Shown: positions 45,061 to 54,273, numbered from the stretch's first letter. The stretch is DNA of 64,000 bases from Acidimicrobiia bacterium (GCA_023264995.1 JAHFUR010000006.1:62001-126000); one strand, 5' to 3'. The notes: generated from the letters alone by a model not told the origin. Translations and numbers: made by a program.

Positions 45061-46614
45061 GTGCCGGCGACGACGACGTTCGAGATCCACCCGGCGATAG
45101 GGGTCGCCCGGGCCGGGAACAGCCCGGACCTTTTCGTCGGCCCCGAGCCGGGGATGCCGGCGCCGCCGAAGTACCGCGACGCCGGCGGCGCGCTCCTGCG
45201 CCAGGCGGCCCGGTTCCGGATCTTCCGGTGCACCCGGGCGGCCGACGGCACCCTCCGGTCGGCCACCGAGGTGACCACCGACCAGGCCCACATCGAGTGG
45301 ACGGTCCACCTGGCCAACCGCAAGGGCGCGTCGCCCGAGTTCCCGCCGGCGCCGAGCAAAGCCCCGCTCGCCGGCGGGCGGGTGCGCAACGCCGGCCACG
45401 CCAACCGAGCGGAGCTGGTGATCGACCCCGGGCCGAGGACGTTGACGGGTCCTGGCGCCGGCGCTGCATTCGACACCGGGTCGTTCCTCGGGACCACTGT
45501 GCCCCTCGGGGAGACGCGGACCGACGCCGGCGGCCGGCTGGTGGTGGTCGGCGGGTTCGGCGCGTCGGGCTCGTCGCCGCGGGGCGTGGCCGCGCCGATC
45601 ACCCATTTCGCCAACAACGACAACTGGTTCGACGACATGTCCGACGGCCCGGTCACGGCCACCGTCAGGATGGGCACGGCGCGGCGAGCAGTGAAGGCCA
45701 AGCCGGCGTGGGTCATCGTGGCCCCGCCCGATTTCGCGCCGGCCATCACCAACTTCGTCACCCTGTACGACGTCGCCTTCCAGGCCGCGGTCACAAGGGG
45801 CTGGAGGGCCGTCCCCGACCCGGTCTCCTTCACCCGGCACGTGCAGCCGATGCTCCAACGCGCCGTCGGGTACCAGTGGGTGCTCGAGCTGGGCCGGCGG
45901 GGCCATGGCCCGTCGTCGGGGTTCGGCGATTTCGCCAGCCGGTGGGCTTCGCTGGCCGACCCGTCGCCGGGCGCGGCCGCCGGCCGGCAGTTCGTCCTCG
46001 GCGTGCTCCGAGACCCGGCCCAGCCGCTCGACGACGCCGACCCGGACCTGGGGATGATGCCCCGGCTGCACCACACCGACTACGCCACCAACCCCAACCA
46101 CGTGCTGCGGCCGACCGCGGTCCAGTACGAGGTGCTCCGGCGCTGGGCCGCCGGCCAGTTCGTGAACGACCTGGACCACCCGCCGGCGGACGTCGAGCTC
46201 CTCCCTGACGCGCTCGACCGGGTGAGCCTCCAGGCCTGCTCGGGCGGGCCGTTCTTCCCGGGCATCGAGGTCGGGGCGGTGATGGCCGACCCCGCCACCT
46301 ACAGCGAGCCGTTCCGGGTCGACGCCGGCGCCCACCAGCCCGGCGAGCTGACGGCCGGCAACGCCGTCCCGTGGCAGGCCGACTTCCTGGCCTGCAGCGT
46401 CGACGCCCAGGCCCAGCTCGGGTGGTGGCCGGCGCAGCGGCCCTACCAGGTGTTCCCGACGCCGGCGGCGGCATCGTCGGTGTTCTGGGACCGTGGGGTC
46501 AGCGGGTACCGGGGGATGGTCTCGCAGTGGCACGAGCTCGGCGTCGTGGTCGAAGCCCGGCGGCGCGACGGCACCGCGGTCTTCGTCGAGTCGGAGCGCC
46601 GGCGGTTGACCTGA
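45061..46614 (+). CDS. LodA/GoxA-like cysteine tryptophylquinone oxidase
   Basis: 517 residues. The start IHPAIGVARAGNSPDLFVGP, the central CSGGPFFPGIE and the late WQADFLAC with GWWPAQRP are hallmarks of the LodA group of amino-acid oxidases. Likely cofactor residues are Cys393 and Trp455 or Trp456, which would be cross-linked as CTQ. Known members oxidise lysine or glycine and release hydrogen peroxide. The next gene is the LodB-type flavoprotein needed for cofactor formation in the known systems. Amino-acid substrate unknown. Start GTG 45061. Confidence 0.87.
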   Translation: MPATTTFEIHPAIGVARAGNSPDLFVGPEPGMPAPPKYRDAGGALLRQAARFRIFRCTRAADGTLRSATEVTTDQAHIEWTVHLANRKGASPEFPPAPSKAPLAGGRVRNAGHANRAELVIDPGPRTLTGPGAGAAFDTGSFLGTTVPLGETRTDAGGRLVVVGGFGASGSSPRGVAAPITHFANNDNWFDDMSDGPVTATVRMGTARRAVKAKPAWVIVAPPDFAPAITNFVTLYDVAFQAAVTRGWRAVPDPVSFTRHVQPMLQRAVGYQWVLELGRRGHGPSSGFGDFASRWASLADPSPGAAAGRQFVLGVLRDPAQPLDDADPDLGMMPRLHHTDYATNPNHVLRPTAVQYEVLRRWAAGQFVNDLDHPPADVELLPDALDRVSLQACSGGPFFPGIEVGAVMADPATYSEPFRVDAGAHQPGELTAGNAVPWQADFLACSVDAQAQLGWWPAQRPYQVFPTPAAASSVFWDRGVSGYRGMVSQWHELGVVVEARRRDGTAVFVESERRRLT

Positions 46615-47672
46615 CCCGGGCCTTCGACGTGGCCGTCGTCGGCGCCGGCCCGGCGGGGTGCGCGGCGGCGATCATCCTGGCCGGCCATGGCGCGTCGGTG
46701 GTCGTCTTTGAAGCCACCGCGTACGACGGGCCCCGCATCGGCGAGACGCTGCCGCCCGAGGTCCGCCTCCCGCTCGACCGCCTGGGCGCGTGGGACCGGT
46801 TCGAGGCGGCCGGGCACCTGGCCTCGCCCGGGATCCTGGCCGCGTGGGGCCAGGCCGAGCCCTACGCCAACGACTTCATCCTTAATCCCCATGGGCCGGG
46901 GTGGCGGGTCGACCGCAACCGCTTCGATGCCATGCTGGCCGACCGGGCGGCAGAGGCCGGCGCGGTGGTGCAGACGGGAACGGCGGTCAGGGCGTGCCTC
47001 CGGACGGGCGACGGGCGCTGGGAGCTGGCCGCGACCCGGGGCGGCGCGCCGTCACGGATCTCGGCCCGGTTCCTCGTCGACGCCACCGGCCGGGCATCGG
47101 CGTTCGGGCGGGGGCTCGGCGCCCGGCGGGTGGTGCACGACCGCATGGTCGCCCTCGTCGGCTTCGTGGCCCAGGCGGCTGGTACCACCGAGGACCGGCG
47201 GGCGCTGATCGAGGCCACCGAGACCGGGTGGTGGTACTCGGGGCTGCTGCCCGGCGGCGGGATGGTCCTGGCCTTCCACACCGACGCCGGCCCCGGGTTG
47301 CGCACCCGGTGGGCCGGGGCGCTGGCCCTGGCCGACCGGACAGCCGCCCGCACCGGCGGGGGCGGCCTGGTCGGCGCCGTCCGGGTGGTGCCGGCGGGGA
47401 GCCACCGGGCCGACCCCGTGGCCGGCGACGGGTGGCTGGCGGCCGGCGCCGCCGCCGCCGCCCACGATCCCGTGTGCGGGCGGGGCGTGCACTGGGCCCT
47501 GGAGTCGGGGATCGCCGGCGCCGAAGCGGTCGTAGCCGGTGCCGGCGCCGCGGCCTATGCCGGCGAGATGGGTGCCCGGTTCGACCGCTACCTCGCCGTC
47601 CGGTCGCACTACTACCGGGCCGAGGCCCGCTGGCCCGACGCCCCGTTTTGGCAGCGCCGGCGTGGTCCTTGA
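46611..47672 (+). CDS. LodB-like FAD-dependent oxidoreductase
   Basis: 353 residues, with the dinucleotide-binding VAVVGAGPAGCAAAI at the start, GWRVDRNRFDAMLADRA, FLVDATGRASAFGR and GDGWLAAGAAAAAHDPVCGRG of the tryptophan-halogenase/geranylgeranyl-reductase type. LodB proteins are required to mature the quinone of LodA. The CTG at 46611 overlaps the lodA stop as CTGA and yields the family-like start TRAFDVAVVGAG; GTG 46629 is the conventional alternative. The pair is clearly one operon. Confidence 0.82.
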   Translation: MTRAFDVAVVGAGPAGCAAAIILAGHGASVVVFEATAYDGPRIGETLPPEVRLPLDRLGAWDRFEAAGHLASPGILAAWGQAEPYANDFILNPHGPGWRVDRNRFDAMLADRAAEAGAVVQTGTAVRACLRTGDGRWELAATRGGAPSRISARFLVDATGRASAFGRGLGARRVVHDRMVALVGFVAQAAGTTEDRRALIEATETGWWYSGLLPGGGMVLAFHTDAGPGLRTRWAGALALADRTAARTGGGGLVGAVRVVPAGSHRADPVAGDGWLAAGAAAAAHDPVCGRGVHWALESGIAGAEAVVAGAGAAAYAGEMGARFDRYLAVRSHYYRAEARWPDAPFWQRRRGP

Positions 47673-47696
47673 CTTTTCGGCCCGGGGGTCCACAAT
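47669..47696 (+). promoter_or_regulatory. Promoter of triple-SnoaL gene
   Basis: TTGACT at 47669-47674 and CACAAT at 47691-47696 with a 16-base spacer, overlapping the end of the LodB-like gene and 25 bases before the next ATG, which has GAGGAGGG upstream. Confidence 0.5.
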
Positions 47697-47720
47697 CCTC
47701 TCCGGGAAAAGAGGAGGGAA

Positions 47721-49088
47721 ATGAACGAGAGCCCGCAGGACATCGCTCGAATGGTCGAAGAGCAGATCCTCGACCGCGGCAAGCTGGAGCTGATCCCTGA
47801 GATCTTCGACCCGGCCGCCCAGGTCCACGGGCCGATCTACACGATCTTCCTGAAGCCGTGCAGCAACCACGACGAGATCCGCGACCACGTCGTCGGCAAC
47901 CGCACCGGCTTCCCCGACCTGCGCCACAGCATCCATGGCCAGCTGGTCGACGGCGACCACGTCGTGACCTACTTCACCGTCTCCGGCACCAACGACGGTG
48001 AGTTCGCCGGCAGCCCTCCCTCGGGGAAGGCCATGAAGGGCCCGGGCATCAGCATCGAACGGTTCGCCGGCGGGGTGATCGCCGACAGCTGGCAGACGTG
48101 CGACCGCACGCTCAACTTCACCCAGCTCGGCTTCCTGGAGCCCGGGCTCCTGCCCGAGCACGCCATCGCCAAGGCCGATGCTCGGCCCGCCGGCCCCTTC
48201 GGTGGCGCCGGCGACGACCGGATGGCCAGCGCCAACAAGGCCACCATCGCCCGGCTCTACGCGGCGTGCAACGCCGGCGACGTGGCCACCATCGAGGAGC
48301 TCGTCGAGCCGAGCGCAGTGATCGACATGCCCGGCATCGATGGGTCGGACCGCGACGCCTTCGTGGCCTTCGTCACTGGCCTGCGGGCCGCCCTGAGCGT
48401 CACGCAGTCCGTCGAGCTGCTGGTGGGCGACGGCGACATGGTCGGTGCCCTCGTCCGGCTCACCGGCACCCATACCGGCGACTACTACGGCCGCCCGGCC
48501 ACCGGCAACGAGGTCGACGTCGAGATCCACCAGACCTGGCGCCTGGCCGGGGGCCGGGTCACCGCCATGTACGGCCTGCCCGACTGGTTCTCCCTTGCCG
48601 CCCAGCTCGGCCCCGTCCCAGCGGCCGACGCCCCAGCCCCGCTCGCCGACGGGGTGGTCACGGTGGACCACCCCAACGCCGCGGTCCTACGGGGCGCCTA
48701 CGCGGCGCTGGCCAAGGGCGACATCCTCAGCGCCTATGCCGTCTTCGCCCCCGACCTGGTCTGGCACGTGCCCGACGGCCACCGGCTGGCCGGCGTCTAC
48801 GAGGGCCGCGACACGGTGTTCGGCATGCTCGGGCAGCTAGTGGCCATGACCGGCGGCTCCCTGCAGATGCACGTCGACCACGTGCTGGCCAACGACGAGC
48901 GGGCCGTCGGGCTCATCACCTCCACCGCCACCCGCAACGGCAAGGACTTCGTGGCCCAGGAGGTCCACCTCTTCGAGATGGACCACGGCCGGGTCAAGGT
49001 GTTCTGGACGTTGCCCCAGGTGCCGTTCCCGGCTGAGTACTGGGCCGGCGCGCCCATCGGGGACGGGGCCGTGCCGGCGCCGGCCTGA
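47721..49088 (+). CDS. Triple SnoaL-like domain protein
   Basis: 455 residues made of three NTF2/SnoaL-like folds: about 1-145 (YTIFLKPCSNHDEIRDHVV, FPDLRHSIHGQLVDGDHVV), 175-295 (KATIARLYAACNAGDVATI, GLRAALSVTQSVELLVGDG) and 320-440 (LRGAYAALAKGDILSAYAVF, YEGRDTVFGMLGQL). Such folds occur as polyketide cyclases, dehydratases or binding proteins, normally as single domains. No signal peptide. Three fused copies of clearly diverged sequence suggest an assembled multi-site protein. Confidence 0.8.
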   Translation: MNESPQDIARMVEEQILDRGKLELIPEIFDPAAQVHGPIYTIFLKPCSNHDEIRDHVVGNRTGFPDLRHSIHGQLVDGDHVVTYFTVSGTNDGEFAGSPPSGKAMKGPGISIERFAGGVIADSWQTCDRTLNFTQLGFLEPGLLPEHAIAKADARPAGPFGGAGDDRMASANKATIARLYAACNAGDVATIEELVEPSAVIDMPGIDGSDRDAFVAFVTGLRAALSVTQSVELLVGDGDMVGALVRLTGTHTGDYYGRPATGNEVDVEIHQTWRLAGGRVTAMYGLPDWFSLAAQLGPVPAADAPAPLADGVVTVDHPNAAVLRGAYAALAKGDILSAYAVFAPDLVWHVPDGHRLAGVYEGRDTVFGMLGQLVAMTGGSLQMHVDHVLANDERAVGLITSTATRNGKDFVAQEVHLFEMDHGRVKVFWTLPQVPFPAEYWAGAPIGDGAVPAPA

Positions 49089-49098
49089 CCGGCGTAGG

Positions 49099-50352
49099 TC
49101 AGGGTCGTCCGTCCGCCGGCCCGGCCGGCCGCATCGCCGCCGACGGCACGGTGAGGTACCCGAGAACGCCGGCGCCGAGGAGCAGGACGCCGGCGGCCAC
49201 GTAGACGCCCCCCACACCGAGACGGTCGGCCAGGATGCCGCCGGCGGCGATGCTGGTGAGCCGGCCGGCTTGCCACACCATGTCGAAGAAGGCGAACACC
49301 CGACCGCGGGTGCGGTCGACCACGCTCTGCTGCAGGAGGGTGTTGAACGTGACGCCGCCGGTGTTGGTGGCCAGCCCGTAGACAGCCAGGGCGGCGAAGG
49401 CCACGCCGAAGGTGGTCGAGCTCACCAGCACGAGGTCGACCATGCCCCGTACGAGCAGCGGCCCGAAGAGGAGGCCGGGCCGGCGGGCGTCGTGCACGAA
49501 CCGCTGCAGCACCAGCGGGCCGAGGCCCTGGCCGGCGGCGATGGCCATGAGCAGGAGGCCGAAGCGGTCCGGCCCCACGTGCAGGTGGCCCTCGGCCAGG
49601 ACGACGAGCAGGGCGCTGGTGGCGCCGGCGGAGAGCGCGGCCAGGGCCTGCACCTGGGCCAGGCCCCGCAGGAGAGGGCTGTGGCGGATCAGGAGCAGGC
49701 CCTCCCGCACGTCGGCGAGGTAGGGCGACCGAGCCGGACGAGGGGCGGCGGCCGCCACGTGCAGCCGGGAAAGGAGCGCGGCTGAGACGAAGAACGACGC
49801 GGCGTTGACGGCGAACGCCGGCCCCGGCCCGGCGAAGGCCACCAGGGCGCCGGCCAGGGGCGCCAGCACGATCTGCGACACGATCGCCGACGAGGTGAGC
49901 ACCGCATTGGCCCCCAGCAGGTCCTCCTCCCGGTCGACCAGCGACGGCACGATGCTGACCGCCGCGGGGGTGAAGAACGTCGACAGGGCGGCCGTGGCGA
50001 AGGCGATGGCGTAGACGGCCCAGAGGTGGTCGTGCAGGACGACGAGGGAGAGGGCCAGCGCCCCCCGACCGAGGTCGGACACCACCATGACCCGGACCCG
50101 GGGGAAGCGGTCGACGACGGCGCCGGCCACGAACCCGAAGGCCAGGACCGGGACGATCTCGAACATGGCGGTGGCGCCGACCTTGAAGCCCGACCCGGTC
50201 AGCCGGTAGACGAGCACCACCAGGGCGACGGCGCTGAACACGTCGCCCCAGCGGCTGAGCGTGCGGGCCAGGAACAGCCGCCGGAAACGGGGGGCGGCCA
50301 GGGCCCGGCGGAGCGGCGAACGCCGGGAGACGTCGGCGTCCACGGCGCTCAC
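49099..50352 (-). CDS. MFS transporter
   Basis: 417 residues and about 12 membrane segments. FRRLFLARTLSRWGDVFSAVAL, GAVVDRFPRVRVMVV and STFFTPAAVSIVPSLVDRE place it in the same MFS_3 drug/siderophore exporter branch as the gene at 7.3 kb. GTG 50352 (VSAVDADVSRR) is preferred over an upstream start that would overlap the divergent LLM gene. Confidence 0.85.
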   Translation of the reverse strand: MSAVDADVSRRSPLRRALAAPRFRRLFLARTLSRWGDVFSAVALVVLVYRLTGSGFKVGATAMFEIVPVLAFGFVAGAVVDRFPRVRVMVVSDLGRGALALSLVVLHDHLWAVYAIAFATAALSTFFTPAAVSIVPSLVDREEDLLGANAVLTSSAIVSQIVLAPLAGALVAFAGPGPAFAVNAASFFVSAALLSRLHVAAAAPRPARSPYLADVREGLLLIRHSPLLRGLAQVQALAALSAGATSALLVVLAEGHLHVGPDRFGLLLMAIAAGQGLGPLVLQRFVHDARRPGLLFGPLLVRGMVDLVLVSSTTFGVAFAALAVYGLATNTGGVTFNTLLQQSVVDRTRGRVFAFFDMVWQAGRLTSIAAGGILADRLGVGGVYVAAGVLLLGAGVLGYLTVPSAAMRPAGPADGRP

Positions 50353-50390
50353 CGTACGGTCCGGCCCGCCCCCTCGACAATGATGGGGCC

Positions 50391-51455
50391 GTGGCCGCAC
50401 CCGACCCGCCGTCGAGGCCGCCGCTCTCGGTCCTCGACCTGGCCGTCGTCAACGCCGGCGGCACCACCGCCGAGGCGCTGGCGGCCACGACGGCCCTGGC
50501 TCAGCGGGCCGACGCGCTGGGCTACCGCCGGTTCTGGGTGGCCGAGCACCACAACATGCCCCTGGTGGCCAGCACCACGCCACCGGTCCTGATGGCCCAC
50601 CTGGCCGCCCGCACCACGTCGATCCGCATCGGCTCGGGCGGGATCATGCTGCCCAACCATGCCCCGCTGGTCGTGGCCGAGCACGTGGCCGCCCTCGAGG
50701 CGCTGCACCCCGGCCGGATCGACCTCGGGTTGGGCCGGGCCCCCGGCACCAACCAGGAGACGGCGATGGCCCTGCGCCGGTCGGCCGGCCTGCTCGGCGC
50801 CGAGGACTTCCCGGGCGACCTGCTCGACCTGATGGGCCTCCTGGGCGACGTGCGGGGCACGGGGGGCATGTGGGAGCGGTTCTCGGCTACGCCGGCGGCC
50901 ACCTCGTCGCCCCAGATCCTCCTGCTGGGGTCGAGCGGGTTCAGCGCCCAGCTCGCGGCCCGGCTCGGCCTGCCCTTCGTGTTCGCCCACCACTTCGACC
51001 AGGGGGGCACGCTGGACGCCCTCGACCTCTACCGCGACGGTTTCCAGCCCTCGGCGGTGCTGGACCGCCCGCACGTGATCGTCACCGCCAACGTCCTGGT
51101 CGCGGCCACCGACGCCGAGGCCGACTGGCAGGCCGGGCCGGGACGGGTGATGTCCTACCGCATCCGTCTGAACCGCTTCGCCCCGTTGCTCTCGCCGGAC
51201 GCGGCCGCCGTCCAGCCGGACATGGACTGGGCGCGGGCGGCACCGTCGAACCGGGTGGTGGGAGCGCCGGCCACCGTCGTGGCCGGGCTCGACGAGCTGG
51301 CCACGGTGACCGCCGCCGACGAGCTCATGGTGACGACGGTGGCCTACGGCCTCGACGTACGCCGGCGGAGCCTGGAGCTGTTGGCCGACGCCTGGCCGTC
51401 AGGCCTGCCAGCGGTCCCAGTCGACGAGCTCGTCGAGGGGGATCCGAGGGGCTGA
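50391..51455 (+). CDS. LLM-class flavin-dependent oxidoreductase
   Basis: 354 residues of the luciferase-like fold: LSVLDLAVVNAGGTTAEAL, RFWVAEHHNMPLVASTTP, GSGGIMLPNHAPLVVAEHV and GRIDLGLGRAPGTNQETAM, a pattern seen in YhbW/MsnO8-type enzymes that use FMN rather than F420. GTG 50391. Its 3' end overlaps the converging nitroreductase by 57 bases, which may limit coexpression. Confidence 0.87.
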   Translation: MAAPDPPSRPPLSVLDLAVVNAGGTTAEALAATTALAQRADALGYRRFWVAEHHNMPLVASTTPPVLMAHLAARTTSIRIGSGGIMLPNHAPLVVAEHVAALEALHPGRIDLGLGRAPGTNQETAMALRRSAGLLGAEDFPGDLLDLMGLLGDVRGTGGMWERFSATPAATSSPQILLLGSSGFSAQLAARLGLPFVFAHHFDQGGTLDALDLYRDGFQPSAVLDRPHVIVTANVLVAATDAEADWQAGPGRVMSYRIRLNRFAPLLSPDAAAVQPDMDWARAAPSNRVVGAPATVVAGLDELATVTAADELMVTTVAYGLDVRRRSLELLADAWPSGLPAVPVDELVEGDPRG

Positions 51456-51899
51456 CGGGCGGGCCTCGGCGGGTGGGGCCGGGTGGCCGATGCCGACGCC
51501 CATGGGCGCCTCGTGGTCCTCGGGGTAGCCGAGGAGCTCCCGCAGCGGGGCCTCGTGGTGGAAGGTGACCGGGCACGAGGCCAGCCCCAGACCGTGGGCG
51601 GCCACCATCATGTTCTGGGCCATGCGGCCGATGTCGAAGGCCTTGCCGCCCTCCGTCGGCACCACGATGACCAGGACGACGGGGCACGCCGGCAGCCAGT
51701 CGGCGAAGCGGCCGCACCCCGCCAGCGCGGCCCGGTCGCCGGGGTCGGTGACGACCACGATGCGGTTGAGCTGCTGGTTCTTGGCGCTGCCCGCCATCCG
51801 GCCGGCCTGCAGCACCCGGTGGAGGTCGTCCCCCGACACCGGCTCCGAGGTGAAGCTCCGGGTGTCGCGCTTGGTCACGATGGCTTGGTAGGCGTCCAT
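51399..51899 (-). CDS. Nitroreductase-family protein
   Basis: 166 residues: YQAIVTKRDTRSFTSEPV, RMAGSAKNQQ, FDIGRMAQNMMVAAHGLGL and ELLGYPEDHEAPMGVGIGHP are the FMN-binding pattern of nitroreductases. ATG 51899. The gene converges with the LLM oxidoreductase and overlaps it. Electron acceptor unknown. Confidence 0.85.
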   Translation of the reverse strand: MDAYQAIVTKRDTRSFTSEPVSGDDLHRVLQAGRMAGSAKNQQLNRIVVVTDPGDRAALAGCGRFADWLPACPVVLVIVVPTEGGKAFDIGRMAQNMMVAAHGLGLASCPVTFHHEAPLRELLGYPEDHEAPMGVGIGHPAPPAEARPSAPRIPLDELVDWDRWQA

Positions 51900-51953
51900 G
51901 GCCCCCAGTCTGGCCGGCGGGAAGCGGGGCGCCCTCCCGCGTAAGGTCGTCGG

Positions 51954-53789
51954 GTGGCCATGGGCGAGCGGTTCTTCATCCGGGGCGGGCCGCTCCCGGA
52001 GACCGATCCCGTCTCCGTCCGGGAGGCGGCTGGCGCCGCGATGGGCTCGCTGCGCCTGGCGTGGGAGGCGGACCGGACCGGGCTGGTCCTTCTGGTCGCC
52101 CTGCAGACGGTCACGACCCTGGCCGATGTGGCCCAGCTCCTGGCCAGCGGGCGGGCGGTCGACGGCGTGGTCGACGGTGACGGGCGGGGCGTCCAGGCCC
52201 GCCGCCTGCTCGTCGTCGGTGGCCTGGGCCTGGTGGCCATCGCCGGCAAGAGCGCCCGGGGGGCGTTGAGCAGCCCGGTGACCCAGGCCGCGGCCCGGCT
52301 GACCGAGGGCCGCATCCTCGACGCGGTGGCGGCCATGGAGCTGGCCGACGTGGAGGACCCCGCCTTCCAGGACCGCCTCCAGCGGGCGCTGATGGGAGCC
52401 CAGCGTCAGTCCATGCTCCTCGGCAACGCCCTGTCCGTCCCCCAGTCGGTGCTTGGCCTGGCCGGCGCCCTGGCGGCGATGACCGCCAGCGACAGGGCCC
52501 TCCTGCCCCTGGCCGTCGCCGGCTCGGTGCCGCGGTGGTACGTGATGCGCCAGATCCGCGATCCCGAGGCGGAGCGGTGGGGCCGCCACCGCGGTCGTGA
52601 CATGCGGGAATCGGGGATGCTCCGTCACCTGCTGACCGGCACGAGCGCGGCCCACGAGCTGCGGGTCTTCGACGCCTCGCCGTTCCTCCGGGAGCGCCAC
52701 GACCAGCTGGCCCTGGAGGGTGACGCCACCCAGGTGGGCTTCCAGCGGAAGAACGCCCGGCGGGAGTTCGTCGGCGCCCTCATGGGGCGGATGGCCGATG
52801 CGCCGGCGGCCAGCCGGCTCCTGCTCCGGGTGGCGAGGAAGCAGTCGTCGGTGGCCGACGCCGTGGCCGGCGGCCTGGCCGCCCGCAAGTCGGCGGGGGG
52901 TGTCCAGCGCATCGTGGAGACGGTCGACAGCCTGCGGCGGGCGGCGGCGGCCACCGTCGACGTCCGCGGGTTCCTTCACCAGCCGCCGGCCGGCCCCGCC
53001 GGACCGGTACCGCCGCGTGACTTCGCCCGCATCGTGGTCCGTGACCTGTGCTTCACCTACCCGGGCCGCGACCGGCCCGTGCTCGACGGCGTGGACCTGG
53101 AGATAGGCCAGGGCGAGGTCGTGGCCCTGGTGGGGGAGAACGGGTGCGGCAAGACCACCCTGGCCAAGCTGCTGTGCTGCTTGTACCCGCCGACCGGCGG
53201 CACGGTCCATTGGGTCGGGGCCGACGACGTGGCCGTCGATGTGGCCGGCTGCGACCCGGCCGGCGTGCGCTCGGGCATCGCCATCGTGTTCCAGGACTTC
53301 GTGAAGTACCCGTCGCTCACCGCGGCGGAGAACATCGGCATCGGCCTGCCGGCCCGGATGGGGGACCGGGCCGCCATCGTCGACGCCGCCCGCCAGGCCG
53401 GCGCCCACGCCGCCATCGAGGCCCTGCCCAAGGGGTACGACACGGTGATGTCCCGCCAGTTCGGCGGCGCCGACCTGTCGACCGGCCAGTGGCAGCGGGT
53501 GGCCCTGGCCCGGGCCTTCCTGCGCGACGCGCCCCTTGTCGTCCTCGACGAGCCCACGGCCGCCCTCGACCCCCGGGCCGAGCGCGACCTGTTCGAGACC
53601 GTCGCATCGCTCTACCGCTCGCGGTCCGCGGTCCTCATCTCCCACCGGCTGTCGAGCGTGCGCTTCGCCGACCGCATCTGCGTGCTGGCCCACGGCCGCA
53701 TCACCGAATCAGGCACCCACGAGGCGTTGCTGGCCGCCGGCGGCGACTACGCCGAGCTGTTCGAGCTCCAGGCCCACGCCTACCGATGA
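51954..53789 (+). CDS. ABC transporter, fused membrane and ATPase domains
   Basis: 611 residues. The membrane half has weak helices (GLVLLVALQTVTTLADVAQLL, LLVVGGLGLVAIAG, LPLAVAGSVPRWY). The ATPase half has Walker A VGENGCGKTTLAKLL, signature LSTGQWQRVALARAF, Walker B LVVLDEPTAALDP and His in LISHRLSSVRFADR. It looks like an exporter that works as a dimer, perhaps for peptides or lipids. Start GTG 51954 or the ATG at 51960. Confidence 0.85.
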   Translation: MAMGERFFIRGGPLPETDPVSVREAAGAAMGSLRLAWEADRTGLVLLVALQTVTTLADVAQLLASGRAVDGVVDGDGRGVQARRLLVVGGLGLVAIAGKSARGALSSPVTQAAARLTEGRILDAVAAMELADVEDPAFQDRLQRALMGAQRQSMLLGNALSVPQSVLGLAGALAAMTASDRALLPLAVAGSVPRWYVMRQIRDPEAERWGRHRGRDMRESGMLRHLLTGTSAAHELRVFDASPFLRERHDQLALEGDATQVGFQRKNARREFVGALMGRMADAPAASRLLLRVARKQSSVADAVAGGLAARKSAGGVQRIVETVDSLRRAAAATVDVRGFLHQPPAGPAGPVPPRDFARIVVRDLCFTYPGRDRPVLDGVDLEIGQGEVVALVGENGCGKTTLAKLLCCLYPPTGGTVHWVGADDVAVDVAGCDPAGVRSGIAIVFQDFVKYPSLTAAENIGIGLPARMGDRAAIVDAARQAGAHAAIEALPKGYDTVMSRQFGGADLSTGQWQRVALARAFLRDAPLVVLDEPTAALDPRAERDLFETVASLYRSRSAVLISHRLSSVRFADRICVLAHGRITESGTHEALLAAGGDYAELFELQAHAYR

Positions 53790-53801
53790 GCCGGTACTGA
53801 C

Positions 53802-54200
53802 CTACTGGGCGGCGGCCACCTCGGCCCGCTCCTGGAGCAGGCCGACGACCAGGTCGCGCATCGAGAAGACGCCGGCCAGCTCGCCGGCGTCGTCGACCAC
53901 CACCAGGTGGCGGAAGCCCTTGTCCCGCATCACTTTGGCCGCGTCGTGCAGGTCGAGCGACGGGGACACCGTCTTGAGCCCGCGGGTGACGCAGTCGCGC
54001 ACCGACATGCTCCCGATGTCGCTGCCCCGGGCGATGACACGCAGCGCATCGCGGTCGGTGATGATGCCCGTGGGTACGCCGTCCTTGAGGACGACCGCAG
54101 AGCCGATGCCCCGCTCGATCATCCAGATGGCAGCGTCGTGGAAGCTGTCACCTTCTTCCACGGTGAGCACTGCCCGGGTGATGAGCGGTCCGATCTCCAT
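53802..54200 (-). CDS. CBS-domain protein
   Basis: 132 residues with two CBS motifs (IWMIERGIGSAVVLKDGVPTG and KVMRDKGFRHLVVVDDAGELAG), ending in a short helical tail. CBS pairs bind adenosine nucleotides and act as energy sensors. No other domain is attached. It is divergent from the NuoF-like gene, with a 22-bp palindrome between them. Confidence 0.87.
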   Translation of the reverse strand: MEIGPLITRAVLTVEEGDSFHDAAIWMIERGIGSAVVLKDGVPTGIITDRDALRVIARGSDIGSMSVRDCVTRGLKTVSPSLDLHDAAKVMRDKGFRHLVVVDDAGELAGVFSMRDLVVGLLQERAEVAAAQ

Positions 54201-54240
54201 GGCCCGGACCTTAGCCAAGCAACTCGCTTGTGAAAAGGCT

Positions 54241-54262
54241 TGTGAATGTGAACACATTCACA
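54241..54262. promoter_or_regulatory. 22-bp operator palindrome before NuoF-like gene
   Basis: Arms TGTGAATGTG (54241-54250) and CACATTCACA (54253-54262) are perfectly complementary around AA. Related half-sites (CTTGTGAA) occur just upstream at about 54226 and 54238. The site lies 12 bases before the ATG of the NuoF-like gene and 41 before that of the divergent CBS gene. It is probably bound by a GntR- or TetR-type regulator not encoded nearby. Confidence 0.75.
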
Positions 54263-54273
54263 CCTAGGGTAGG

